Shown here in pieces: positions 1-12,100 of a DNA stretch of 26,501 bases. This DNA comes from Rodentolepis nana (taxonomy: Eukaryota > Platyhelminthes > Cestoda > Cyclophyllidea > Hymenolepididae), in the NCBI GenBank assembly GCA_900617975.1, contig UZAE01013105.1:1-26501 (forward strand), read 5' to 3'. The notes under the pieces are model-generated. The model was not told where the DNA came from. It did not search any database and saw only the letters and a program-made list of their open reading frames with translations. Position numbers and translations under genes: made by a program. The stretch's first letter is position 1. Each line of letters opens with the position of its first letter.

Positions 1-65
1 GGGGGGATAGCAGTAGTTGCTCTACATGGGGAATTACACCATATGCATTATTTTCATCAGTTGAG
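1..65 (+). CDS. possible exon end at window edge
   Basis: Two plus-strand frames are open from the window edge to position 65, where a strong donor (GAG|GTAAGC) follows. If this is an exon it probably belongs to the SIN3 gene downstream, which must extend off the left edge because its PAH repeats are not in the window. Neither frame gives a peptide I recognise as SIN3, so the call rests only on the donor and the open frame. Confidence 0.22.
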
Positions 66-701
66 GTAAGCGTGGTTGTGGTATAATTTAAATAGCGCTT
101 AGCCATACGCATTTTCATTAATTTTGTCACAGGCCAATTGTTGTATTTGATTTGTGCTGGCTGTAAATAGATGGGCATTTCAATGTACCAGATGGTGAAC
201 TCTAGATTCCAAGGTCTTACCACTTAACGAAAATGAAGCAGCTGAATTTCCATCACTGATGAACTATTTAAGTTTTTGGTAGTTTTGCTACAACTAATCT
301 GTGTCTATTTGAGGGATTTTTTCCCATTTGTTTGCTTGAATACTTCTCCGGGAATGAAAACAGTGTGAAGTAATTAAGTTTTGATGTGGGTAATAAGAAG
401 TATTAACTTTTGCGAATAAGTAGTTTGAATATTTTTATAATGAAACTGCTGCTCATTGTTTAAGTATTTGTAGGTGTCCTTTAATTGCTGTTTTCTTCTG
501 TAAATATTTTTGTAGCCTCCATTAATCTGAAATATTTCGAAGGGTGGAATGAATTATTTTTTACCTTAATAATGCTCCTTTTTTAGGGCTTCCCTTAATT
601 ATCTGCAGTTTAGACGGCTTTGTAGTTAAAGCTAAAAACTTACGCTTATATCGACCTGCTTATGTCGATCAACTTCTTTTCCTCTATTTTCACTATTTCA
701 G

Positions 702-803
702 CGGCCTCGAATCTGGTTTATTTTGAGACAACATTCTCCACCTATCAGACATATAGAGTACTTTATGCCTTAGTTGAAAGTCTGAATCTGCCGCCCACTA
801 TTT
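702..803 (+). CDS. SIN3: candidate upstream SIN3 exon (HDAC-interaction region)
   Basis: A good acceptor (CTATTTCAG) ends at 701. Reading in the frame that starts GCC at 704 gives a peptide containing ETTFSTYQTYRVL. This resembles the stretch of the SIN3 HDAC-interaction domain that in animals reads roughly ET-x-x-x-T-I-R-V-L, which lies just upstream of the YGDKA motif found at 1065. The frame meets a TAG at 801-803, and no strong donor precedes it, so the 3' end of the exon is unresolved. The link from here to the exon at 1061 (about 25 residues in homologues) could not be found. Confidence 0.32.
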
Positions 804-1060
804 AGGCACAACACTGTCTGTTCGCTCTCGTCCTTTGCACATTGTATGCAATTGATTGTTGTGTGCTAACTTAGTATTAGAAGAGTCCGAGACCACCTCG
901 CTCTCTCTACTCACTAAAACAGTGTTTGTGACGACATCTACTTCGAAATAAGACTTCCTCTTCAGGATTATTAACTCCCACAGTCTTTTTATTGACTTTG
1001 AACGAGCTGCGATCATTGGAGAGGGGGGAGATTTAATGCCGAGTCCATTTATTCCTCCAG

Positions 1061-4000
1061 GGTCTATGGGGACAAAGCTGTGGACGTTATCCATGGATTG
1101 AAGAACTGTCCACATACCGTTGTTCCAATAGTGATTCAACGTATGAATCAAAAGGAGGCTGAATGGAGTGAATCTTTGAGAAAGTTCCAGCAGCATTGGG
1201 GAGAGCAAGACTCAAAGAACTATCTCCGTTCACTCGATCACCAGGGAAATCACTTTAGAAATCGTGACAACCACCTCCTTCGTCCTAAGGCTGCCATCTG
1301 TGCTATTGAGAATATTGCACGAGGTGAAAGGGTAATTTTCTCAATTTAATTTTCATTCAACCAATTATTATTGATTTGTTTATAAATGCATGAAGATAGT
1401 TGTATTGGTGGTTTCATTGTTTTGAATGCTGTATTGCCCATGAAGAGTGAGTGCTTATTAATTAAGACCATGACCATTAGGGAAGCGTTTTTTTCACTGA
1501 GTCTTTCTGAGAACCCTTTGTTAGTTAAATTTATCTATTGCCCACTTGGTATGCTTGTATTGGTGTCGAGCCCACGACTTCTTGCTTCAAGGACGAGCAC
1601 ATTCAAAACTTAGCCATTGTTGTCAATATTTAATCTAACATTGGGTGGTGTTGTTTTGGCTAAGGTTAATTGGCCCAAGCTTTCAGTGTAATTTTTCCCA
1701 ATACTCTGTTGTCTATGTGATTGAGGCGCTTATGTCTATGACATTTAAACGTTAGAAAAGATTTAATTCGGTTTTTTTAAAATAGGTTTTAATTTTTTTA
1801 ATTTCTCGTTATTGCGGGTTAATACCCCCCCCCCCCCAGTGTGATGTACATTTTTCATTAACTTTGGTAAGTTTTACTAAAATCTTTTCACAAAATGCCA
1901 TTCTTGGGGATGAAAAACATTATCAGATTTGATACTTAATATGAGTGAATCGTTTTATAACTGAAATGCTAATGCAAAATATTGACTACTTTATCCAGAT
2001 TTTTATGTTTACTTTTGCTGGTTATTTAAAGTTAGGTTTTGTGAGTCTACAGCTTTATATAAACGATAAACATGAACACAAATAAAAGCGAACATTGCTG
2101 TATACGTTTGTGTTTTTTATTTTGTTTCATTAGTTAGTAATCGATCAGAAGCTGAGTTGCCCCTTTTGACATTTTTTATAACAAATGGCAGGCGTTTTGA
2201 TAGTTTTCATTAGCCCTTTAGTTGACTTCAAGCTTCACAGAGGGGAGGAGGAACATCAAAGTGAGAAGAATTCGGGAGGGGGAATAGAAGAGTGATTCAC
2301 AGATGTAAAAGAAATAGACAGACACAAAGGCTCAGAAAGGGTAAGATGAGTACTGTGGTAGGGGTCGAATATGACATACAGTGGGGTCATGGTAGTTTGA
2401 AGTCAGAAGTCAACTGCCGGTAAATGGACTTTGCCACATGAGTATACGTTGCCCAGGGGGCACCACGTAGAGGTAAGTCTATGGCACACCCCTGTTTGTT
2501 TACCATAATAACTGGCAATACAACAGTAATTTCATCAAATTGCTGCCTCGAGGTGGGATAGTGCACATGAGCGTGAGTAACATTAAATTTACTTTTCGGT
2601 TTCTCTCCTTTTTAGGCTGCTTGTACTGATTTAATTGGCGGTGATAACGTTGCAGCAATGCTGGAAAAGGGCCTAAGTATGGGCTCTGCTCCTCTAAAAC
2701 CCGTCAGCCCCTCAACACTTGGCGCGGTCCTTAATTATGTCGTTGAAGGTAATGGGGAGAATGGGTCAATGCATATGACTCTTGAATATCCACCTCCGGA
2801 GACATGTGCATCTCTACTTCAGGATGTCGCATCACTCATCATACATCACCTCAAAAGGCAAAATACTAGCAAAGAAGATAAGAGGTCAATGAAGTACTTC
2901 GTGAGTGCTTTTGTGTAAAATACGCGTATGCATTTATACGAATACTATACGTCCTCTTTTAAGCGTCGTATGAGTTTAATTCGCTATTCTAAAAAGTTTC
3001 AGAGAGGTTAGAGTGATAAACTGCGTGCTTGATAGAACTCTACGTTTTTATAAGAGAATCGCCGAAACCTAGTTAAAATACCTAATTATGTACGTGGAGA
3101 CATCTGGCCATTCTAATAAGAAGTAGTTCGATTGGATTGGTTTAGAAATTGAGAATTGCAAAGAAAATCAATTTGCCTTCTACCTGTTTTGGTGTGTATA
3201 AAAGTAGTGTTGTCGACGGTGTTCAGTTTGATAAAAATTGATTAAGTTGCTTATTTTTAACAAAGAAGCTTTATTGAAACTAATTCATCTTAAAAGCCGA
3301 ATCGAATCCCCCCCCCCCCGGGGTACTTTGCTAGCTTTGACTACGAATTAGTCTCCACAGCAAAGTATTATAATTATTAACCGCAAGAAAGCATCTAATT
3401 TTAACGATTGGTGTAGTGATCCAAAGGCCAAAGTGATATGGAAGTTGAGAGCACAGTCATTTCATCGTGAGTTTTTATTGCACTTTTGCATTCATCCGGT
3501 TGTCTCTTCTTGTGTCTTGACGAGTGAAATTCATTTCATATTGTCCTCGTGTTCCATGGTTCAAATGTCTGTAATTGTTTATCTTTTTTTGATATTTTCT
3601 TCAGTAAAATAAAAGTTCCATGCTATTAGCGTCCTTATAGAATCGTTTGGTATGTATAGAGTATCATGGTCTTTGTTAATGTTGCTTGACAGCCTTGGTA
3701 ATGTTACAATGGTACAAATGGAACTACTCGGGATATACGCAAATGCCTACATAACCCAACCACAGCACGTTTTGATTGCATTCCCTCTTAGTTTATTTCA
3801 ACAAGCAACTGTCATATGGGAGGCTTGGGGAGAGAATTAGTCTACGTCCAGAGAGTCTGTAGGCGCTACATTTGACTGAGTGTGAAAGCTATTTAAAATG
3901 CAGTCTCATATCTTCCGTTATGGAGCCTTGAAATATTTAGGACAAGTGAACTGTACATAGTAGTGCTTTAATTTTTAAGGTTTAATTGTGAAGTAGTTAA

Positions 4001-7000
4001 TTTTATATGCCCCAGGGCTTCTTTGTGGAAGAAAACTAAAGTCCCCCCCCCAGAGTGGTCTAAGCTTGATGTCTGTTGATTCTTCTTGCACTTTTCCCTT
4101 TGAAATAGATGCGCACAGTTCTTCAGGATCTCTTCATGCAAGAGCGTTTCCCAATGTCTGACGACGAAGCAGAGGAAGATGAGGATGGACATGGCGGTTA
4201 TTTAGAGGAAGACGCTAGTAGAAGAGAAGTGGTTCAGGCAGGCGGTGAAGAAATTGATAATAAAGATGGAAGTGTTACTGCTAGCATTTCTCGGCGAGTC
4301 AGAGAATGTCCAAATCAGATGGAAAGTATGGAGGTCGATGTATCTCCAGCTGCCTCAGAAAAGGGTGAATCGAGGGCACAATCTCGAAAGCATTCTAGGG
4401 TGAGTTGCGTACACTTGAATTATAGTAATTATAATAATACTCAGATTCCATATGAAACGCTTTAACTGGAGTTAATCAGCCTTCAGTAGCAATATGGTAG
4501 AGATTGAGGGCACCAGCGTCTGTGCCATTGGAAGGTTCAAAAACGTGGATGGCTCCATGAGGAAACTAAACATGGGGATGCAGCTGGTTCTGAGCGTAAA
4601 CTCGTCTTCACACGTTCGTCTGATAGGATGCGCGCCTCTTATCACTGTTCATTATACTTGTTCTTATTTTTCCCCATTTTGCCTTTCATACATAAATCGC
4701 ATTGTCTATTTTGATTATGCTACGGACAAGTTTTATCAAATTTATAAGAGAAATCAGGAAAGATATGATCTGGCAGAACAGAAGAGGGACGTGCGGTCGA
4801 AGGGTAACGTGTATGGTACCCCGAAAGCACTTGAAATATATTAGATAACATTATGTGACAGAATCATTTGTATTTTGTAACGAGTTCTTTTTAGCCTTAA
4901 CGTCATTTGATATTAATAAGTCACTTATTTACTTAATTAATGTTGAGTTTATGCCAAGGTTAAGAATTTGAAAAGGCGATGCCTAATTTTTCAATAATTT
5001 TGATATTTCCTTTCGCCCACTTTGAAAGGTCTCTTCTTTCCTCGCAGGTGGCTACTTTTGTGCTTTCTTTTTGTCTGGATTCTTTTTAGAGAAAAATTGT
5101 GAAGGGCATGACATCTCAATACAAGCCATCACAAGGAGGACCCGATGATCAACAAACTCCAAGTGGTTCTCAAGAGGAGTGCTATTGTTTTATAATGGGA
5201 AATAATCATTTGTACTCCTTCCTCAGAATGCACCACCTCCTCTTTACACGCCTCTTCTTATTGAGGACGAGAGCAGAAGTCATGCAAAAGGAGTATAGAG
5301 AAGAGAACAGAAGCAACGAACAAGTTTCCAACATCCTGTCATTGCGGAAGAAAGGTTCGTAATATTTAGTCTATTCGTTTGCATGACGTTTTATTCCACC
5401 CGGATAAGCGTTATAAATGGCCAGATGCAATTTGGTATTCTTCATCATGTCTTGTGGTTCCTTGCTGGTCACATTGTAGCTGTCGTCATGTATTGGCTTT
5501 TTTTCTGATCGATAATTTGGACCTTTCGTAGTTAACTCACCACCAAGTGAAGCGCCAAATCAAATTCCTAGTATTACCTCTTATTACCCCTTCTAATAGA
5601 TGACAAGGAGCCTGGAGAGTACTATGCACTGGCGTTGAACCTAGTCAAAGAGGTGCTAGATGGTTGTGAAGACGCTCATACCTATGAAGATAGACTGCGG
5701 GATATGTTTGGTATCTACGCCTATCCCTGGTTTACCATGGACCGCATTGTAATGACTCTCGTGAAGCAACTCCAAGCAATAACTCTCGGAGATGAGGTCA
5801 GCTGTCGACTGACCGAAGAATTCAAGAATTACTTCAAACCAAGCGGCAGCCGCTCTCGCAATGATTCGGAGAGAATTATGGAGGGGGTTAGTGAAGCGAG
5901 ATTCATTCCTATGTGAGTTAATTTAATCTGTAATAAGTCGTAATTGTCATCTCACCTAATTAGTGTTTACTTTTTATTCACAAAAAGGAATGCGAATCTT
6001 CTCAGACTACCCACAGTTAATTAAAGCATCTCTTGCTGCTTTCACAATGCAGTAAGTAAAGGCCTTGCTACGTTAGGACGATTATTAACTCACGCCAAAC
6101 AGCGCTTTAAAATGGTATTAATTTGGTTTATCTGAACCAAAGTGGAATCAAAAATCAATTCAGGCGGGATTATAACTCTCTTGACCCTCTTTTTTCCCAA
6201 ACTTGAAGTGGTTGAGGAGTTAATGATTAGTTTGTGCTATTTGGTTTGCGGAAACCTGAAAATTTTGGACATACTTAAGTGTGGCGTTCATCTTCTAACT
6301 CGTTGCCTAGTAGATTGCTGCGATTTCTCAATAACCAGTGGACTAAAGCACCTCTCTACACACCCACTAAAAGGAATTTAGATAAAGGAGATAGGGAAAA
6401 TTATCTCAACTATTTGACATTGCTGTTGTTTTTTTCCTTTCACAGGTCCAATGATATTTGTGGACCGGTGCGAACCCGTTATATGCGTATAAGAAATGAA
6501 GTCAAATTCCAGTACTCTGCCTTCCGACTTTGTGTTCAACAAGCTCTTTCCTCCAATGACGAAGCTGAAGACGACTCAAACGGCGAGGGTAATAATTTCC
6601 AAGGGTCTCTGAGAAGTTTGCCCTCTGCGGACTCCATTCCAAATTGTTACACTTTTGTTATGGTTCGTCAGGCTTCTAAGCTTCTTATACGTCTCAATGA
6701 TCCCAATTACATGCTCAACGCACTCAACAGAAGCCTTTCACAGGATGTTGAACCTTTTGATTATGAGGAGCGTAAGCCGTCCTGCAGTAGTTCTGTTTTA
6801 CCTCTCTCCCCTCGAACACGAGTTAAAGCTGCAAATGCTTTCAAACGTGCTATAGAGGAAGAAACTGGAGAGATACACAGCTGGTATGATTATCTTGCGC
6901 GTTATCTCCTTATTCCAGGCTGTTGGACTGCTGGTCCTGTTTCAGCGAACCTGGTTGCAGAAGTGAAGCCTGTTTTCCTTTATCGTAACGTCCGGAAGTA

Positions 7001-8947
7001 TGTAAAGCGGTTGACTAACCAAGCAGTAGCAAGGAGAATGAGTGAAGCTATTGCAACTATTGATCCACAACCGGAAGAGATTCTATTGAGAAGTGCAGAA
7101 GCAGGAGAAGGATCCTCAGAACAGGAAGATCTTGAGAAGGATATCTGTGTGGTTATGAGGAGGGTCCTGAGAAATAATCTTACAAGGTCTGAGATTTTCA
7201 GAGATTGCTACTCCAGTGACTGTATGCAATCGAGCAGCAAATCCCTGAGAAGTGCTGGTTCAACCCCCAAGGCTAATACTTGCAAGATTAGCTGGTCTGT
7301 TGGTTCCTATGGAATATTCATCCGCAGTAAAAAGGTGGGTTATTATAAGTGCTTTTTCTCCGAAAAAATTTATTGTGAATTTTTAGCAGGAAACCGTATG
7401 CAAGCATTAGATAATGCAGTTCCATGAGATCACTTGGTTATTGTCAATGGCGAAGCAATGCTTTACTATAAAATATACGGAAGATATGAATCAATTTGGA
7501 ATAAGAACGACACTTCTGTTAAGACCGTGATGTGCTCAACAGAAGTGGAAGTCGGTGAATGAGGGACTATTCGAGTTCCAGATTCGTCTATTTTTAATTT
7601 TGCTTATTCGAAGTTCAAACTACATGATTTTTAGTGATTTTCAAGCCCCGCCTCTGACACATACCACTTAGTGATGGTGATCGACCAACATTAGCACCTT
7701 CTCATTTTCGAAGAGTCCATGCTGATTCTCCTTTAGCCTTTCTTTTCGTGGGTTTTATGCTTTCAGTATGTTTTGGTAGTCTGAAACAATCTCTTTTTTT
7801 GAAGGAAAGGAGTCTACACACATTTTTCTGTTGATACCCAAAGTAACTTTCCCTTAGATTTCTAGCTACCTTTCAATGTTTGCATGCAATGCCTTGTTTC
7901 TCAAACGTAGTCTCTTGACCCCCTATGTTCATCGATTTGCTTCCATGTTCCGACTCACGCACATTTAATTATGCCCTACTTTTTAGTCACAATTTCAGAT
8001 TCCTCTTTAAGAGACTACCGTTTCCTCTTCAATCTCCTGTACCTATATTCTTCGCTATTCATAATTCTCTTCCTGGGGTCCCTTAAGCGACATCACGTGT
8101 GGTGCTTTGGATCTATAAGGTTTCTCTGAGGAGTCATTTTCTGCCAATAATCGTACGTTTTAACGTGCTTCTGTTTTAAGTAAATGACATCTGATCAGTA
8201 GAATTTGTATTAATCCTAAGCCTCAAAGTGAATTTGCATAATGTATAGATCTTAGAAGTCCAACTCCCAAGTATTCCAGTTGCACCTTTGTGAGGTCAAG
8301 TAATTTGTTATGTTCAAGGGAATCTAAGCTAAGAACAGTGGACATCGGGGCCGTCAACTGCGATCAATGCAAGTATTTGCACATTTTTGGCTCCAAATAA
8401 TTATCCACGTCATTTAAATTCAACCTTAGCCTGTAATCACATGTTTATGTGAGCAATTTACGAGCCAATTCCCAACACTCAACTTCCTACCCCCACCTTA
8501 TTCAGCACACTTTTCCTGTATTATTTAATTCCAGTTAATCTACCTCTTTTCAAACTGTAGAATCGTCCCATAGTATCACCAGACAGAATGCCCAAAGCTG
8601 CCGAGAGGTTCCGTGCCTATCAAGCCAAGTGGCTGGAAGAAAACGGAAACCCAGACCAGATTGAAGCAATTATGGCTCTTTTCAAACACCATTCTGGCTG
8701 CTATGACGGCGAAGAAATCCAAAAATCCCCAGCTTTAGTAGCAGACCAGAGCGATGAATTAAAGCCCGAAGTTGTTGTAGACCAAGTGTTTGAAACCAAC
8801 CAAACAACAATCGAGCCTTCTATTCCAGAAGATCCTCAAATTCCAACTACTTCTACTACTGCAGTGGAAGTAGAGAAAGAAACCCCTTCTACCACCACCA
8901 AGGAACCCAAAGTAGAGCAAATGGAAGTGTCATCGGCTACTGAATAA
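1061..8947 (+). CDS. SIN3: SIN3 transcriptional corepressor, C-terminal part (5' incomplete)
   Basis: SIN3 is the nuclear scaffold that holds class I histone deacetylases and docks them on DNA-bound repressors. I join seven exons: 1061-1331, 2616-2900, 4109-4399, 5090-5354, 5600-5912, 6446-7334 and 8561-8947. All junctions are GT-AG and the phases fit, giving about 900 codons including the stop at 8945. The HDAC-interaction domain shows YGDKAVDVIHGL, then VVPIVIQRMNQKEAEW and KNYLRSLDHQG. Exon 2 carries LIIHHLKRQ. Exon 3 holds an acidic linker. Exons 4 and 5 carry the SIN3 C-terminal domain (NNHLYSFLRMHHLLFTRL, then YEDRLRDMFGIYAYPWFTMD). Exon 6 has EVKPVFLYRN; the last exon has RFRAYQAKWLEEN, then a Thr/Glu/Pro-rich tail ending near EQMEVSSATE. 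The PAH domains are off-window. Introns 1332-2615, 2901-4108 and 7335-8560 exceed 1 kb; apart from a retroposon copy in the first and poly-C runs in the first two, I see nothing in them. Confidence 0.9.
1825..1837. repeat. poly-C tract (13 C)
   Basis: Uninterrupted run of C in a SIN3 intron. Other long C or G runs are at 3308-3319 (12 C, followed by GGGG), 4043-4051 (9 C) and 11805-11821 (17 G). Run lengths of this kind are often miscounted in assemblies. Confidence 0.9.
2194..2492 (-). mobile_element. short retroposon, copy A (in SIN3 intron 1332-2615)
   Basis: This stretch is clearly similar over about 300 bp to the reverse complement of 10673-11029. Shared blocks include CCTTTAGTTGACTTCA, CATACAGTGGGGT, TGAGTAC and the terminal block around CACCACGT-GAGGTAAGTCTAT. 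Both copies stop at the same edge (CACACCCC on this strand), which marks a true 5' end of the element (GGGGTGTG in element sense). Unlike copy B, the A/T tail is degraded and I see no target-site duplication, so this copy is older. It has one unit of the 44-bp block that is doubled in copy B. Element class is unknown; no long ORF and no clear Pol III boxes. Confidence 0.75.
3308..3319. repeat. poly-C tract (12 C followed by 4 G)
   Basis: Uninterrupted C run then GGGG in the SIN3 intron 2901-4108. Confidence 0.9.
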
Positions 8948-9145
8948 TATGACTGTCTTATACTTTCTTGTATAAATTTTTCACGTAATAAGTGTCTATG
9001 GCCAATATAGCTACCACATATAAAGCTTAATATACAAGTGCATAATTTAATCTATGAACAAGTTTATAAGTAAATGATTGTGGGAAGTGTTAGTACTAAA
9101 ATAGGTGTTTATTATTATTTATTACAAAAAACGCGGTCGACTTTA
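8948..9145. other. convergent 3' region between SIN3 and PRMT5
   Basis: The two genes face each other with 197 bp between stop codons. PRMT5 has three AATAAA hexamers here on the minus strand. I find no exact AATAAA for SIN3 on the plus strand in this gap, only weaker A/T-rich variants, so the SIN3 transcript may run into the PRMT5 end and the two 3' UTRs may overlap. Confidence 0.6.
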
Positions 9146-9147
9146 TT
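9142..9147 (-). terminator. PRMT5 polyadenylation signal overlapping the stop codon
   Basis: On the minus strand the PRMT5 stop TAA (9148-9146) runs straight into AATAAA, whose first two bases are the last two of the stop codon. Two more AATAAA hexamers follow at 9118-9123 and 9108-9113. Cleavage usually occurs 10-30 nt after the hexamer, so the 3' UTR would be only tens of bases long. Confidence 0.6.
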
Positions 9148-12100
9148 AAAGGCCGATCTTGTAGGCTGATCCTGCAGAATTGTGTATCTTTGATGTTTGA
9201 GGTTCTGTAACGGCCCATTCATACCAAACGTGGCGTGGGGAAACACACCGCCATAAATGAAGCTTGATTTCCTGACCGGCTTTCACGGGAATGGCAGTAT
9301 TCAGTGGGAAAACCATAGGGAACCATGAGAACATGTTTGGACTATGTCTATCTGGAAGAATGCCTTGATGTGAGACGTTATTTTTATAAGCAAAATTGTG
9401 ACTTACTTAGCGTAACATTCTCATAAAGGACAGCTTCAAAGTAGCCAGCAATTCCATGGATGACACCATCATCGTTGGAGATGAAAGTACGAGTGCAATA
9501 GCGTTCGTTTGAGCCTGTCGCAAGATCTATTAAAAAAACAGAAGAATGAAAGGGGTGGGGTAAGGGCGAACAAACCCTTTCTGGGATGAGTGAAGGTGAA
9601 TGCTTCTTGTGGTGCAGCGAGTATTTTACAGTTTGTCAGTCGCACAACGTATGGTGTTTCTGAGGACTCCTGTATACGGTCGCTGAATTTGGACTGCAGA
9701 GGAAAGAGGTGGGGTGCGCGTTAGTAGGGAAAAAAAGTAGGTGAGTGGTGTTAGATGCCAACTTACATAGCTTTCTGCTCGCAGGGCATTGATGTGGATG
9801 TGCTGGGATTGAAGAGGCGCAATATATGATGTGTAGGAAGCAGGAATACTAATACCACCATCTGAAATAGAAAGGATTATTTATAAATAATCGTCGTCCC
9901 TGATACACTTCGGCTATAATAGTGAAAGAAGACATGTGAATAATAGTATTTACGGATTAATCAGCAACGACTTCCACAGATCCTGTTTAGGAAATAGAAC
10001 ATATTTGACTCTTGCCTTAGCCAATTTCGAGTAAAATGTTGATGGAGAGATAATACGGAGTAACTCCCGAAACGACCCCTACAACGCATTGGAAGCTAGT
10101 TGCAGGATCGTTGCGAAACCAAAGATCGTGATTTCTAATAACAATGCCCATTCGAGAAACCGAAGAAGAATACACTCGCACAAAATGAACATTAAATAAA
10201 ATTCTAGTGTTCGTGGTCTTACTTTCTTTGTTAACAAAATAAAAATCGAATAAAAATAAAGCCAAGGTTCTACTTCCGAATCAGCAACCAGATTTCATTC
10301 TATCTGTGTTTTACCCAAATGCATCCAGGAAGGAAGGATAAGAATTTTACCTGCTTATATAGGCGAAAAAACACCACACGCTTTCTTTGCCCCTCTTTGA
10401 CCTCTTTCTTTCTGGATTTATATCCCAGTAAGAGGCCAGGTGACAGTGTTAATTTGTACCAACGAGCGTATTACAATTTTGACCTGACGATATCGCAAGA
10501 TCGGTTATGGACTGATAGGGAATCGAACCCATAATCTCTGACATGGGAGGCGGCGTGCGCAATGACCAACACGCTACTCAGGTATCAAAGCAAAGATAAT
10601 CTACTTGGCGCCCGAGATAACTATTTCGCTTCAAAAAGGTCAAAGTATAGGTAGTTGTAGTATTGTACAGATGGGGTGTGTGATAGACTTACCTCCACGT
10701 GGTGCACCCTGGGAAACGCATACTCATACGGCAAAAAAGTCTATTAACCGGCAGCTGACATGACTTCAAACTACAATCACCCCACTGTATGTCAAATTCG
10801 ACTTCTCTTTCAATCTACCATGACCCCACTGTATGCCATATTTGACCACTTTCACAGTACTCACATCACCTTTCATCTACCTTTGTGTCTGTCTCTTTTA
10901 CATAGTTAAAACACTCTTTTGTCCCACCCCCCCTTCTCGACTTTTTGTCGCTTTGATGTTTCTCATCCTCTCTGTGAAACCTGAAGTCAACTAAAGGTCT
11001 AATTATAACTATCAAAAATAAATAAATAAAGTATTGTACAGATTGCTCACCTTTGAGCATATGTTGAGCACCATCAAGACATTCCGGACTGAGTTCATTG
11101 TCACCAAAGGACCCTAACAATTCGCTCACAAAAATGTCTGCTTTTTCTGCTGGCGGCTTGTCCAAACATCGCATGTCACCGGGTACAAGGTGGACATCTT
11201 CATTTGCCCATTCAGTTTGAAGTCGTTGCTAAAGTACGAGGAATAATGAAAAATATTGAAACAGTCAACTGTTGTACGTGTGCTGTACGTTGACGTTAAC
11301 AGAACTATAATAAAAATAAAATATTCCACGGCCGTTTAGGGAACCTTAAAATTAAGTAGGCAGCAGATTTCCTGGAGATATACTCATGAGGAAATTGCAT
11401 TCCACTACACTTCTTGTTGATTAGATTCAACAAATACTATTGGCCAGCCACATCACTGGACGTGTAACCCCTCAGATGAGTACATTGAAACAACGTGTAT
11501 AAATACACACGCTTTAAACCTTGAGGCAATAGACCGACGTGGCTTCCCAGTTACCTACACGAGGCAAATTATTCCTTTAACGCAGATCTACCCCATAAAA
11601 GCATATTTCAGGTTTGTACTGTAGGGTAATAAAAGCACAGTGATTTGAATAAATGTAGGCAAAACAAACCTTGAGAGTAAGGAGGGCATTGCGATTCTTT
11701 TCAAAAACGTAGATCCGAATAGGACAGCCTGATCGACGACTGGCCTGAAGACTGGCGTCAACAAATGGACCTTGACCAGCACCCAGAATGTAGATAATCT
11801 ATGTGGGGGGGGGGGGGGGGGCATGAGGAGAGACACGCAATTAGAGTAACTATTAACAATCCATCTTAAATTTAACAACTGAAGAACTGTATAATGCGGT
11901 GTTATTGTTATGCACCGGCTTTTCGTAGGCAAATAGAGACAAGCATTACCAATTTAGAGGAAGATCATGCAAGATTTATGACGGCCGGTTTAATAATAAT
12001 AATAATAGGAATAAATAATAAGCAATTAACTAGGAGTGGCTTGATTGCTTCCCCAGACCCGAGCATGGAGATTCAATATTGATAAATCAGTGCTCAAGGG

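Noticed and set aside
798..1208. 136-codon open frame on the minus strand
   Set aside because: It overlaps the SIN3 exon that begins at 1061 on the other strand and encodes nothing recognisable; it is an antisense shadow.
4494..4844. 116-codon open frame inside the SIN3 intron 4400-5089
   Set aside because: The flanking exons join in phase 0 without it, and it has no similarity to SIN3; a cassette exon is possible but unsupported.
5989..6050. Possible small SIN3 exon after the acceptor CAAAAAG
   Set aside because: It would lead to an in-frame TAA, while skipping to 6446 keeps the phase and the SIN3 similarity.
6142..6381. 79-codon frame before the large SIN3 exon
   Set aside because: No family match and it lies between a good donor (5913) and a good acceptor (6445).
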